The translations under genes were made by a program, and so were the position numbers. 64,000 nt of DNA from Ferrovibrio sp964218355 (GTDB lineage Bacteria > Pseudomonadota > Alphaproteobacteria > Ferrovibrionales > Ferrovibrionaceae). Below are positions 15,511 through 23,915 of the stretch, one piece after another. How positions within the stretch are numbered: position 1 is the stretch's first letter; the number at the start of each line of letters is the position of its first letter. The notes under the pieces are model-generated. The model was not told the origin of the DNA. It saw nothing but the letters and a program-made list of their open reading frames with translations, and ran no database searches. The stretch is taken from assembly GCF_964218355.1 (NCBI RefSeq), contig NZ_CAXPMC010000026.1, positions 186,001 through 250,000 on the forward strand. The letters are read 5' to 3'.

Positions 15511-16723
15511 TGGTGCTCTCTAACCGCCGTAAAGCGTCCGTGTGAATATCGAATTGATCTGACCAGACTGTCGACAATCTATTCTCAAAATATGCACGAG
15601 CGTAATGCCGTGGCATTTCTGAAGCATATGACCATCCAAAAAATGCTCTTAGCTTTTGGAGAGCCACAGCCATCTCAGTGCCAGCATCAATAAACTGGGT
15701 TAGTCGAACGACAGCGCATGTATGGCGAAGATCATGAGGTGTGATTACTTGCCTTCCAAGTACTCTCGATAAATCGGCCGCAGCGCCTTTTGACAGCGAC
15801 GAGGAGAGGGAGAAGAATATTCGATTGACATTCCTTACCGACATCGGTTGATGTCGATTATTACTAAATAAGAAGGGATGAGGCTGCTTGCCCCTCCAGT
15901 TATCAGAGTAGTTTGTAACAATATCTGCCAGTGGCGACGAGATTGGTATCTGACGCTGAGATGCAGTTGTTTTAAGTGAAGGCCGGAACGATCTCTTGTC
16001 GAGTGGCCCGCTATAATCAACTATATTGAGCCAGGTGTATTGTTTTTCTCTTATGCTGCTGTCTGCTCTATTAACCGGGTTGGCATGCAACAACAAAGCT
16101 TCAGATCTGCGCAGTCCCTGATGTAGAAAAAGCAGAATAAGAGCATAGTTTCTCTCTTGAGCTGCTTGGGTCCGAAATGGATTTCGGCGACTATCGGGCG
16201 TGGAGACTTCGTATACCTCCTCAATGACGCTTGATGGTAATGCGCGCACATTCCGGTATGAGCGAGACCGATGAGGTCTTAGGTTCTGGTATAGGCTTGT
16301 AAGGCGATTCAACCGGCGAAACAGTGACGTCAATTTATGGCTCTGGGCCTCAACCTGTGTGAGCCATGTCAGGATATCCAATACGAACCGATAAGCGGCC
16401 GGCCAAGCCATAGGATGCTTTTCTGGCTGTCGCGCCCCAGCGTTCTGGACGTATGAAAAGTACGACGTAAGACATGTCTCGATCTGATCAAAATCGAGAT
16501 GCGCTAGATGTTGGTCGAGGGTATCGGAGCCCTGGAGCTGGCAGCTAAATGCGTAGAGGCGGTCAATATGCGAAAGCCTCTGTGACAACGTGCTTGGGGC
16601 TAGGCGTGCTCCAGCAGTTGCTGCCCAGACTGTGGGCCAATAGCGGGGCCGCAAACTGTCAATTAGGCAGTATCCCTGGAGCGCATCCGGGACTGACGCT
16701 GATTTGATATTTTTTAGAGTCAT
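15503..16723 (-). CDS. tyrosine recombinase, TnpA-like (first of the trio)
   Basis: This 406-residue phage-integrase-family protein has a full catalytic set: Arg in HQGLRRSEAL (about 205), His 330 and Arg 333 in HDLRHTCAV, Trp 364 in FFGWS and Tyr 374 in RHYARAYF. It is the first gene of the recombinase operon and begins with ATG at 16723. About 900 bases with no recognisable gene precede it, and the element's end should lie there. Confidence 0.87.
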   Translation of the reverse strand: MTLKNIKSASVPDALQGYCLIDSLRPRYWPTVWAATAGARLAPSTLSQRLSHIDRLYAFSCQLQGSDTLDQHLAHLDFDQIETCLTSYFSYVQNAGARQPEKHPMAWPAAYRFVLDILTWLTQVEAQSHKLTSLFRRLNRLTSLYQNLRPHRSRSYRNVRALPSSVIEEVYEVSTPDSRRNPFRTQAAQERNYALILLFLHQGLRRSEALLLHANPVNRADSSIREKQYTWLNIVDYSGPLDKRSFRPSLKTTASQRQIPISSPLADIVTNYSDNWRGKQPHPFLFSNNRHQPMSVRNVNRIFFSLSSSLSKGAAADLSRVLGRQVITPHDLRHTCAVVRLTQFIDAGTEMAVALQKLRAFFGWSYASEMPRHYARAYFENRLSTVWSDQFDIHTDALRRLESTNG

Positions 16724-17632
16724 CGAGACCGCACACCTGAACCCGACATTGGACCGTCAGTGGTCACATAGGCCGGCGGCTGTTCGATCCGCAATGGGGC
16801 CATCCGCTTGAGCTATTGGGGGCTCCGCGGCTGACCCCATTGCTCTCAGCGATCATGGAACAGCAAAAGGCAACACCCTTTAGAACGTCCCACCAATTGG
16901 ATAATTTGCATTACGGAAATACGGACCCCAAGTGTGTCTATGTCCAGTGTGTAAACTATCTAGGAAATCTGTACATATGGCGGCAGGGTCTGCCTAATGT
17001 TTGACAGGCTCCTGCTACAGCTTGCTTATGGAGGCGCAAACGGAGGGTCTTTGACCATTCAAGAAGCGATCGCAAAAGGCGCCGCGCTGGCGGGTGTTGA
17101 ATTGCAGCAGTGTGGTACCGCTGGGGCATTGCACGCGCAAACGGTACTTCCCTCACCCATTCTACGTTCGCTACCGCGGGGCAAGTGCGACCCGATGATC
17201 TCCCGGAAGTGGTCAGGCAGCCGACGGTCAGCGGCGGAAGCTGGGGGGTAGACCCTGGTGGAAAACCGGGAACGAAGCCACCAGTCCCGAACCCACGGCC
17301 AAAACTTTGAGGTTTTGAGCCTTTAATTCGGTCAACTGCACCGGCCAGCCAGAGCAGGCAGCTAAGGAGCGGTCCCCATGTAGCTGAGAAGCGGCTGTCT
17401 AGCTTTTTGTTCCCAGAGTGCGGGGTCGCGAAATTACGAGAGAAACCCCATGGCGCACAGGCGGTAGTGCAATGACAAACACCAAAACGACGACGAAACT
17501 CGGAAGCGCCCATGATTTTCCAGAAATGGAAAGCGAGAGAGATATAGGCTCAAAAATTCCAAGCCGCGTATTCGTCAGTTAATCGAGTTCAAGCCGACGA
17601 ACGAGCCGGAATTCCGCTCGGCCAGCAGCCTC
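16724..17632. other. gene-poor 0.9-kb stretch beside the Tn554-like module
   Basis: I see no convincing gene; short frames on both strands have no recognisable protein character. There is a 9-base perfect inverted repeat GCAATGGGG (16791-16799) and CCCCATTGC (16835-16843). One end of the recombinase element is probably within this stretch. Confidence 0.45.
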
Positions 17633-17976
17633 ATGAGATGCGCAAAGCGTGTGAAGTTGCCGACCTTGTTATTCATTAGTACGGAAGTACCGGTGATCCG
17701 GATGGTCAACCGCTGGATCGAGTATGCGGTCGAGCGCGGCGTGCATTTGGAATCCACTGAAGCCATCCTGGTGTTGCACTATCGTATTGATGGCGTACTG
17801 CAGAAGGTGGAGAAGGCGCCGCCGCAGAGCCGAGCCGCCGTGGTGTCACGGCTGAAGATCATGGCCAGGTTCGATTCGCCGAACGCCACCGGGCGCAGGA
17901 TGGCCACACCAGCCTGGCCGTCAAAGGCCGCGAGATCGATATCACTCCGAGTATCGGTCCTGTAAGAGTTCTATGA
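17633..17976 (+). pseudogene. GspE/PilB-type secretion ATPase fragment, frameshifted
   Basis: The first frame gives VPVIRMVNRWIEYAVERG, then YRIDGVLQKVEKAPPQSR and VVSRLKIMARFD, which follows the conserved GspE segment (APVIRLVN, RIDGVL, SRIKVMA). Just after MARFD the homology continues in another frame as FAERHRAQDGHTSLAVKGRE, matching the family's AEKRLPQDGR segment and what follows. That frame ends with TGA at 17974-17976. Walker A and the rest are absent. It is a decayed remnant of a type II secretion or type IV pilus assembly ATPase gene, probably left by an older insertion or deletion. Confidence 0.75.
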
Positions 17977-18031
17977 ATTTCTTGCGCCAGAATTCACTCG
18001 ACGAACCACTTCGCAAGTGAACTCATGACAT

Positions 18032-18472
18032 TCACAAGAACGCAGCTGTATGCAGATGAAACTCCCTGTGCCTTTCATATTCTCCGATAAAGATATGCAT
18101 GTAGAGATTTGTTGGCCTCGGTAAATGGAGGCGAAACAGCTCCTCAATCACGGCTGCAGAGCAGAAATGTTTGGCTTCATCTGCGGTTCTGGTGGTAATG
18201 CTACAACGGTATAAACCATCGTCTTCCGATACGTGGATAGCCGCCGGCAGGGCCCAGGGTTGTGGAAAGCGGGTTGCGATTGCCTCAATTGAGATCATCA
18301 GCTCTGTTGCAAAGGTTGGGCAGACTGGTTCACCCTCGGCAATGCAATAGCTGACTGTTTCGCCGTCAACTTCGATCGCGCCGAAATACTCACCGAACCC
18401 GTCAAGGACGTTTTTCAATATCAGGCCGTGGAAAATTTCGCTGCGATCGATGATTCGCTTGGGCTTTGGCAT
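18032..18472 (-). CDS. hypothetical protein (146 aa)
   Basis: This soluble 146-residue protein has no signal peptide or membrane segment. It begins MPKPKRIIDRSEIFHG and ends with a His-rich stretch (HREFHLHTAAFL). It lies 27 bases downstream of the integrase gene on the same strand and could be co-transcribed with it. I recognise no family; it could be an accessory gene of the integrative element. Confidence 0.55.
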   Translation of the reverse strand: MPKPKRIIDRSEIFHGLILKNVLDGFGEYFGAIEVDGETVSYCIAEGEPVCPTFATELMISIEAIATRFPQPWALPAAIHVSEDDGLYRCSITTRTADEAKHFCSAAVIEELFRLHLPRPTNLYMHIFIGEYERHREFHLHTAAFL

Positions 18473-18499
18473 GGTTCACCTCATTTCTTTCTGAAGTCA

Positions 18500-19843
18500 T
18501 CATTCATACTCTCCCGGCGACCGCCGAATGGCTTCGCCCAGAAGCACGAACAGGTGTTTTGTTACGATCGACGACCAACCATCGAGATCAGGCGCCCGGG
18601 CGGTAAGGTCGATGCGGACATCCATGGCCTCTACAGCAGACTTTGTCCTTTCATCGACCAGATCGATGTACCGTTGGGTCGTCTTGTAGTCGATATGCCG
18701 TGCGAGCTTCTGTGTGGTGGCACTGTCAGTCACTTTCGAGATCGATGTGACATAGGTCGCCTTCGTGTTGTGGAACATGTAGATGCCCTTCAGCTCCATG
18801 TCGTCCATCAACCGGTCGAATGCAGAGCGGAAACTTTTGATTGGTCGCAGGGGCTCCGTCTTACTCTGCCCGCGTGACCCTCGCACAAGGATCAGCCGGG
18901 TATTGCCGGATTCGAGCGCCTGCTTGCGGAGGCGCGTGAGAATCTCCCATGCAAGCGGGTTGGCTCGAACAAATTCATCACGTTTTCCCTTCGTCGCGTC
19001 GCCCGGCAGCCGATAGCTCCGATGCTCGTCGTCCATTTGACGCAAGTCGAGATTGACGACCTCATTCTTGCGGAATCCCATGAGACGACAGAGCATGACG
19101 GCATCTACAACGTGCTGCGCGGGGGGCTTCCGGGCTACAAGTTTTGTGCCCACCCTGGTCCGGACACGCTTAACCCCTTCGTTGCGTATCAGTGCTCCAA
19201 TCACTGAATCCGGCAGCTGCCTGGGAAGACGCTGGCTTGCTCTCAACTTCTTGATCCGCGGCATCATCGGTAGCAGGGGTGCGCCGGTTGCTGGATTGCG
19301 GGTTTCGTGAGCGCGCCTAAGGGCGGCCGACAGGGTTGCGAGATAATGGTTAATCGTCGATGCCGACCGCAACCGATCGGAATCCTTCCATAGAGGTCGG
19401 TTGTGTTGCTTATGCTGCAGGATGGCGCGGTCTCGGTCGGGCCCGCCTATCCATATGCGCAGCTTGTGCTGTCGAGCCCGCTGGACATATCGCTCAATGT
19501 CAGTATCGGAGATCGCTGTTACTGGCTTGTCGGGTGCAAATTCCGGACATGATAGAAACTCGGCAATGTGGTCGGCCGCGTTGTGGTAATTGGAGGTGCC
19601 CTGGATTGAATCAAGCCAATCGGCGAAGCACTCGGCAATCGTGTATTCCGGCGTGGAGGACAGAGAATTAGCGGGCCTGGACCTGAGCGCGACCTTCAGA
19701 GTTTCTTCGATTGCTTCTGCTTCCCGCTTGTTGCGTGCAGGCTGCCCGGTGTCAGTATGCTTGCAATATCCAACATGCCGTTCACCCTTGAGGGTGAAGT
19801 CATACGTCCATTGTCTCCGTGACTTTCGGAAATACACGCTCAT
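18500..19843 (-). CDS. int: tyrosine-type site-specific integrase of the integrative element
   Basis: This 447-residue protein has an N-terminal arm/SAM-like region and a catalytic domain with Arg in LMGFRKNEVVNL, HNTKATYV (the second Arg of HxxR is Lys), ARHIDYKTT and Tyr in QRYIDLV. It follows an excisionase-like gene with an ATGA overlap, the usual xis-int pairing. The integrase most likely recombines at the 3' end of tRNA-Arg, since half a tRNA-Arg gene marks the element boundary at 26,087. The R-to-K change is tolerated in some family members. Confidence 0.85.
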   Translation of the reverse strand: MSVYFRKSRRQWTYDFTLKGERHVGYCKHTDTGQPARNKREAEAIEETLKVALRSRPANSLSSTPEYTIAECFADWLDSIQGTSNYHNAADHIAEFLSCPEFAPDKPVTAISDTDIERYVQRARQHKLRIWIGGPDRDRAILQHKQHNRPLWKDSDRLRSASTINHYLATLSAALRRAHETRNPATGAPLLPMMPRIKKLRASQRLPRQLPDSVIGALIRNEGVKRVRTRVGTKLVARKPPAQHVVDAVMLCRLMGFRKNEVVNLDLRQMDDEHRSYRLPGDATKGKRDEFVRANPLAWEILTRLRKQALESGNTRLILVRGSRGQSKTEPLRPIKSFRSAFDRLMDDMELKGIYMFHNTKATYVTSISKVTDSATTQKLARHIDYKTTQRYIDLVDERTKSAVEAMDVRIDLTARAPDLDGWSSIVTKHLFVLLGEAIRRSPGEYE

Positions 19844-20238
19844 GAAACGAATCCTGTCAGAAGTCCACGGGATTGCAGGCGCTGCATCGCCTGACGGTGT
19901 CCGGTGTGATGTGGCGTGACGTCACCCTTAGCGGGCAGAGGGAGACACTGTCCAACCGCCCGGCTGACCTGGTATGCTATTAGGCTATCCACATATACAC
20001 GGGTCGAGGCGCCATCCTTGAAACCCTCGAGGAGGCCTTGATTGACCAGCTTGCGAACCCGGCTGGGATCGCAGCCGAGCACTTTGGCAGCCTCTTTGGT
20101 CGGTAACGCGTATCTGAGGATGAGGTCAGTCATGGGTTGGTTCGTCCGCTTCTGCAGGCGATATACGGTGTTGATTTGAAAACCCAAGTCGAGGGCCGGG
20201 CAGGCTCGAGGTGACTGACCCTCGTCAGGGGTGATCAA
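19840..20238 (-). CDS. excisionase-like DNA-binding protein (MerR/HTH_17 fold)
   Basis: This 132-residue protein has a winged-helix excisionase segment LPTKEAAKVLGCDPSRVRKL followed by VNQGLLEGFKDG and a recognition wing. The ATG at 20238 overlaps the previous stop by ATGA, supporting the full-length start, although Met 36 (20133) is possible. The position between the mobilisation region and int fits a recombination directionality factor for the element. Confidence 0.75.
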   Translation of the reverse strand: MITPDEGQSPRACPALDLGFQINTVYRLQKRTNQPMTDLILRYALPTKEAAKVLGCDPSRVRKLVNQGLLEGFKDGASTRVYVDSLIAYQVSRAVGQCLPLPAKGDVTPHHTGHRQAMQRLQSRGLLTGFVS

Positions 20239-20636
20239 AACTGCGGCCCTCGCTGTGTCCGCTCCGTAACTACTGCTTTCGAAAGCTCATCCATAAGCGT
20301 TCGAGAATCCCGCCCCGGCACTTCTGCGGCAGCAGACGTTTGAGGGTGATTAGGGTTTGAAGGTAGTGAGCCGCTCAAAGCGGGGTGGCCGTTGCCTCCG
20401 TTACCCCCGGTGCGTCGAGCGCGGCGCGCCCGGATGAGCTTCGAGAGCTTGTGAGTGCTGATTACGAGGCCCTGCTCCTTCAGGCCTTCGTGGATCGTCC
20501 GGATTGCGACACCGTCCCGATAAAGTTCCCTGGCAAGCCCAACGGCTTCCGCGGGTAACTCTCGTGCCCGCCTTTGAAGTATCGCCGTGTGTTTCTGCTC
20601 GATGAGTTTACGGAGTGATTGGGGATCGAAGCCCAT
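20235..20636 (-). CDS. putative DNA-binding mobilisation/regulatory protein (133 aa)
   Basis: The start at 20636 (MGFDPQSLRKLIEQKH) has a strong ribosome site, AAGGA at about 9 bases. The longer frame to 20744 does not. The first 90 residues look like a basic helical DNA-binding domain (LARELYRDGVAIRTIHEGL and HKLSKLIRARRARR), followed by a low-complexity Gly/Asn/Pro linker. It is transcribed away from the relaxase genes, with the likely oriT between them. A relaxosome or xis-int control role is inferred. Confidence 0.6.
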   Translation of the reverse strand: MGFDPQSLRKLIEQKHTAILQRRARELPAEAVGLARELYRDGVAIRTIHEGLKEQGLVISTHKLSKLIRARRARRTGGNGGNGHPALSGSLPSNPNHPQTSAAAEVPGRDSRTLMDELSKAVVTERTQRGPQF

Positions 20637-20908
20637 TTTGGAAGTTCCTTTTTCTCTGTCGGCACAATCGCCTGACAGAGCGAACTTACGACGATGGGGT
20701 GTAAGAGCAGAAACTCGGCGGATCAGTGAGAGTGTTGCCTCCATTCTTGTGCGATCAAACTCCTCCGCCCTGAACCAAAGGCACCTATTGGGTCAAAGTG
20801 TCCACGTTTCGTTGATTAATGAAATACTTACGTTGGTCAGCTTGCGTTTTGGGAGTTTGACCGTAGTTCAATCCGCTACCAGAAACCAATTTAACTGGAG
20901 TTGACACA
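20637..20908. other. divergent intergenic region, candidate oriT
   Basis: It lies between the divergently transcribed DNA-binding gene and the relaxase operon, the usual place for oriT of MobF systems. It contains an inverted repeat GGTCAAA (about 20787) and TTTGACC (about 20859), plus other short repeats. The nick site cannot be assigned from sequence alone. Confidence 0.35.
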
Positions 20909-21220
20909 ATGCCTGGTGAGCGCATCTACCTGTCCGCGGAATTCAACGAGCCACTTCGGATGGCGCGAAGCATATACGGCTCACCTAAAACCCAAGATCT
21001 TCTGCTGTCCGTTTTGAAGAGGTGGCTAGCCATCGAGGGTCAGGTCTCTCATACAGCCAGCCCAGATCTCATCCGTCGAAATTGCGAGGTCCTTGAGCGG
21101 ATCGCCGTGATGCTGGAGAGGCGCGAGAGTATGACGGGCAGGCTTAGCGCAGTGGAAAAGTTGTTGCACGAACTCAGAGAGCGCCTGGATGAAATGAATG
21201 CGCTTCAGCGGGAACGATAA
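20909..21220 (+). CDS. relaxosome accessory protein candidate (103 aa)
   Basis: This small, charged, mostly helical protein has a C-terminal coiled coil (LSAVEKLLHELRERLDEMN). It ends one base into the relaxase start (overlap at 21220), so they are co-translated. Small proteins in this position in MobF systems are usually ribbon-helix-helix oriT-binding proteins such as TrwA. The N-terminus (RIYLSAEFNEPLRMARSIYG) could be that fold, but I cannot confirm it. Confidence 0.65.
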   Translation: MPGERIYLSAEFNEPLRMARSIYGSPKTQDLLLSVLKRWLAIEGQVSHTASPDLIRRNCEVLERIAVMLERRESMTGRLSAVEKLLHELRERLDEMNALQRER

Positions 21221-22710
21221 TGCTTAGAATCGGATTACCAGCCAGCACGACATACTATCTCGATGAAATCGCCCGCCAGCGCATTGAGGCCGAGTTTCTT
21301 AAGGTCGAACTGGGCCCAGCCGTTAGCTTCTTTCCAGGTGGTGAGACGGCGGAGTTTTATTTGAGTGCACCAGAAGGGGAAGTAGCTTTCGGAATACGGG
21401 ATGGCCTCGGTTTCAATGATAAAATATACCGGAGGCTCATAAGCGGTAAGTCCAATTCCGGCCGTACTTTGCGGCAGAAACAAGGAGGAGATGCGGTTCC
21501 TGGATTCGAATTACTATTTCCTGCTCCCAAGCCGTTGTCTGTGAGCTGGGCGCTCGCCGCGACCGCTCATAACGAGAATGCAGCCAAGCTATTTTGGCGA
21601 GCTCACATATCTGCAGTTAGGGCTACGCTGAATTTCTTCGCTCAGAACCTTGCAACCACGAGAACTGGGCGGCATGGAACGCAGGAGATCGCGCAGGGGG
21701 CAATTGCAGGAGCGCTATTCCATCACTATGACAGCCGTCCAGAAGGCGAGCAGTTGGGAGACCCCCACCTCCACACGCATGCCGTCATCTACAACTCGCA
21801 TTTCGATGGCCAGAAGTGCCGAACTCTGAACAGTAAGTATTTTTTACGCAGTGATGCTGTATTTCTCCTCGGTCAAGCGTACCAAAAGGCCGTTAGCGAC
21901 GCTTTAGTCGGTGCTAAAATCCCGATCACGTTTGTGCGGGAGACCAATAATCTCCTTGTTCCGCATGTCGTCGGACTGCCAGTCGCGCTTCTCGATGAGT
22001 TCAGCCGACGCAAAGCAGAAATAACAAAGTTTGCAAAAACGACCGGCGAAAGCAAAAGATACGCCGCTTTGAAGACAAGGAATGCAAAACGGTCGAACAT
22101 TACCGCTCAATGGGCCGCCTGGCGCCAGTCCTTCAGTAGATATCGCCTTAGCCTGGGAGAACTCAGCCGACTATGGGAAACGATGTCGCGGGAGCAGCTG
22201 CGGTTACGGAAGGTTTCGCCTACAAAAAGCCTTTGGTCCCGGCTTCTTCGAGGGGGGAGTGTTTCAATCCTGGAGGCACTAACTGAGGCGATACGGTTGT
22301 CCAGCGGTGATCCCAATCAGCCGATTGATCGATGCTACAATTCACTTCTCGCGAGTCCGCTGGTTGAGATGCTTTCAGAGCATCGTTACAGAGGTGGCGT
22401 TAAACTGACCGGATTCAGGCGCATCAATAGGGCGATAAAGAAGGTAAAGCGTGACGTCGGCGAACTGTTCCTTGAGCGAATGCGTTTGGCAAATGCGCGA
22501 GATTATTCGGCGTGGCTTAGCGCCTCAAATGAATCAGGAATGGCCGATGCCAACCACATTGTTCCTGGCAAAACGTCAGGTAACGAGAGCGCGGATGAGA
22601 AATATACTCCACACAAAATAGGAGGCGGGTTGGAGTTTTATGAAGAGGATTTTGAATTGAAGGAAGCCCCCGAAGCGGGTTCTGCGGAAGGGCCTTCAAT
22701 GAAGCCATGA
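21220..22710 (+). CDS. MobF-family (TrwC-like) conjugative relaxase, relaxase domain only
   Basis: This 496-residue protein has N-terminal candidate catalytic tyrosines (Tyr 12-13, STTYYLDEI), the LLFPAPKPLSVSWAL segment (about 98-112) and the metal-binding triad DPHLHTHAV (His 183, 185, 187). These are the hallmarks of TrwC/TraI relaxases. Usual MobF proteins are 900-1700 residues with a C-terminal RecD-like helicase. Here no Walker motif follows; the last 250 residues are charged with no recognised domain. No mating-pair genes are in the window, so the element is probably mobilisable rather than self-transmissible unless more genes lie outside. Confidence 0.85.
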   Translation: MLRIGLPASTTYYLDEIARQRIEAEFLKVELGPAVSFFPGGETAEFYLSAPEGEVAFGIRDGLGFNDKIYRRLISGKSNSGRTLRQKQGGDAVPGFELLFPAPKPLSVSWALAATAHNENAAKLFWRAHISAVRATLNFFAQNLATTRTGRHGTQEIAQGAIAGALFHHYDSRPEGEQLGDPHLHTHAVIYNSHFDGQKCRTLNSKYFLRSDAVFLLGQAYQKAVSDALVGAKIPITFVRETNNLLVPHVVGLPVALLDEFSRRKAEITKFAKTTGESKRYAALKTRNAKRSNITAQWAAWRQSFSRYRLSLGELSRLWETMSREQLRLRKVSPTKSLWSRLLRGGSVSILEALTEAIRLSSGDPNQPIDRCYNSLLASPLVEMLSEHRYRGGVKLTGFRRINRAIKKVKRDVGELFLERMRLANARDYSAWLSASNESGMADANHIVPGKTSGNESADEKYTPHKIGGGLEFYEEDFELKEAPEAGSAEGPSMKP

Positions 22711-22826
22711 TATCTCAAACAGAAGTGAAGCGAAAGAGAAATCAGGTTATAAGGGACCAATAAGGCTTGACGTGAAAACTTGCGCCTTCATATCTTCGCT
22801 CAGATAAGCGAAGCGAGGTAATATTC

Positions 22827-23423
22827 ATGGGGACTCAGGGTATCGCTCTCCGAAAGGCAGTATTGCTGCAGTCAGGCTTCGAGATATTTGCGTTTGGTGT
22901 GAGCGACCACGGAGTTCCGCTGTCCACAGGGTCAATCACGTTCGTTGACTATGAAGCGGGACGGATCTCCAGTGTGCGCGGCAGCTGGTCTGTTTTGGAT
23001 TGGGCAGAGCCAGAGTTCGATTTGACTAAGTATGCGGTCTTCCGTCTAAGCGATACCCGTCGAATTTACAGGTATGGGGCAGATAAGTGGCAGCGGGATC
23101 GGGATCCGTTCTGTTTGCCAAGAGCGGGATATCTCTATGTTGAGCCATGGAGGCTGATAGCATCAGGGGGTGATCTCTATATCATTGGTTTCGCGAGGCA
23201 GAGCGAAAACTCACCCAAGTCGAGGCCTCTTGTAGACAGAGTGTATTACTTCAACTTGGTGCACAAACTGGCCGTATCAATAAAGGACGGTTGTCACTAT
23301 CGTCTCACGCCTTACGACCCTGATGAGGCATTGGACAGGTGCTATTTGAAGATGTTTTCGTTTAACCGTGTGCATGATACTTCGCCGTATGTGCTTGCTC
23401 AGCATGAATTGGCGGCATTGTAG
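22827..23423 (+). CDS. hypothetical protein (198 aa)
   Basis: This soluble protein with many aromatic residues (RIYRYGADKWQRDRDPF, GYLYVEPWRL, CYLKMFSFNR) suggests a beta-rich fold. A ribosome site GAGG lies about 10 bases before the ATG. It is 116 bases after the relaxase gene on the same strand. I recognise no family. It is probably element cargo. Confidence 0.55.
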   Translation: MGTQGIALRKAVLLQSGFEIFAFGVSDHGVPLSTGSITFVDYEAGRISSVRGSWSVLDWAEPEFDLTKYAVFRLSDTRRIYRYGADKWQRDRDPFCLPRAGYLYVEPWRLIASGGDLYIIGFARQSENSPKSRPLVDRVYYFNLVHKLAVSIKDGCHYRLTPYDPDEALDRCYLKMFSFNRVHDTSPYVLAQHELAAL

Positions 23424-23482
23424 TGGGGTGATACAGACCCATTCCGTATTGAATGAGGAAAACAGAAGAAGGTGGTGTCTGA

Positions 23483-23773
23483 ATGCGGTGGCCATCCACA
23501 TTCCCCCGGCAGCCAAGACCAGCATATGATGCGTCGCTGATCAGAGGGCGCTTTTCGTTGCGGATCGAAATGCTGCGGGAGTCCGACTTCAATTTCATCG
23601 AAGTGGCTCGGATCCTGGTCAGAGCCGGCGTCGGCCTGCAACAGACGATTCTTGGCCTCTACGGCTTTGAGCGACGGAATGTCGTGGTGTTTCACACCGT
23701 TTCGGTGAGTCCTGGTTTGGTCGATCAACTATATAAATACGGCTTGCAAGCAACGATTTGCAATTTGGGATAG
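23483..23773 (+). CDS. hypothetical protein (96 aa)
   Basis: A short frame with AAGG about 12 bases before the ATG. Residues 24-96 look protein-like (LRIEMLRESDFNFIEVARIL and LYGFERRNVVVFHTVSVSPG); the first 20 residues are Pro/Arg-rich and may be upstream of the true start. No family recognised, and whether it is expressed is uncertain. Confidence 0.45.
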   Translation: MRWPSTFPRQPRPAYDASLIRGRFSLRIEMLRESDFNFIEVARILVRAGVGLQQTILGLYGFERRNVVVFHTVSVSPGLVDQLYKYGLQATICNLG

Positions 23774-23841
23774 GGGTGTTGCAGCGTATGGCGGATTGGA
23801 TTGGCCTGATGAGCGTAATTGATCGCTTTTTCCCCCGGGAT

Positions 23842-23878
23842 GCCCTTCGGGCGCGCGAGACACATGCGCCCGTAGGGC
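23842..23878. repeat. 13-bp imperfect inverted repeat upstream of the HAD gene
   Basis: GCCCTTCGGGCGC pairs with GCGCCCGTAGGGC (12 of 13) across an 11-base loop. It ends 37 bases before the HAD gene's GTG start. There is no T-run on either strand; it may be an operator or mRNA structure. Confidence 0.5.
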
Positions 23879-23915
23879 GGAGCGAAGCCAGGGGCGATCT
23901 CGCTGCCAGTACACC

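Larger units (their letters stand above)
11230..16723 (-). mobile_element. Tn554-like module with three tyrosine recombinases and a TnpC-like gene
   Basis: Four overlapping minus-strand genes (406, 513 and 769 residues, then the TnpC-like gene) form one operon. All three long proteins have tyrosine recombinase motifs. Tn554 normally carries TnpA (about 360), TnpB (about 630) and TnpC (about 125); here an extra recombinase sits between. The element ends are not defined: Tn554 relatives lack inverted terminal repeats. Base composition is clearly more AT-rich than the flanks. The XRE gene and Ubl-like operon downstream may be its cargo. Confidence 0.7.

Noticed and set aside
16956..17513. 185-residue minus-strand frame
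   Set aside because: Arg/Pro/Cys-rich composition with no recognisable domain, no ribosome site and conflicting frames on the other strand.
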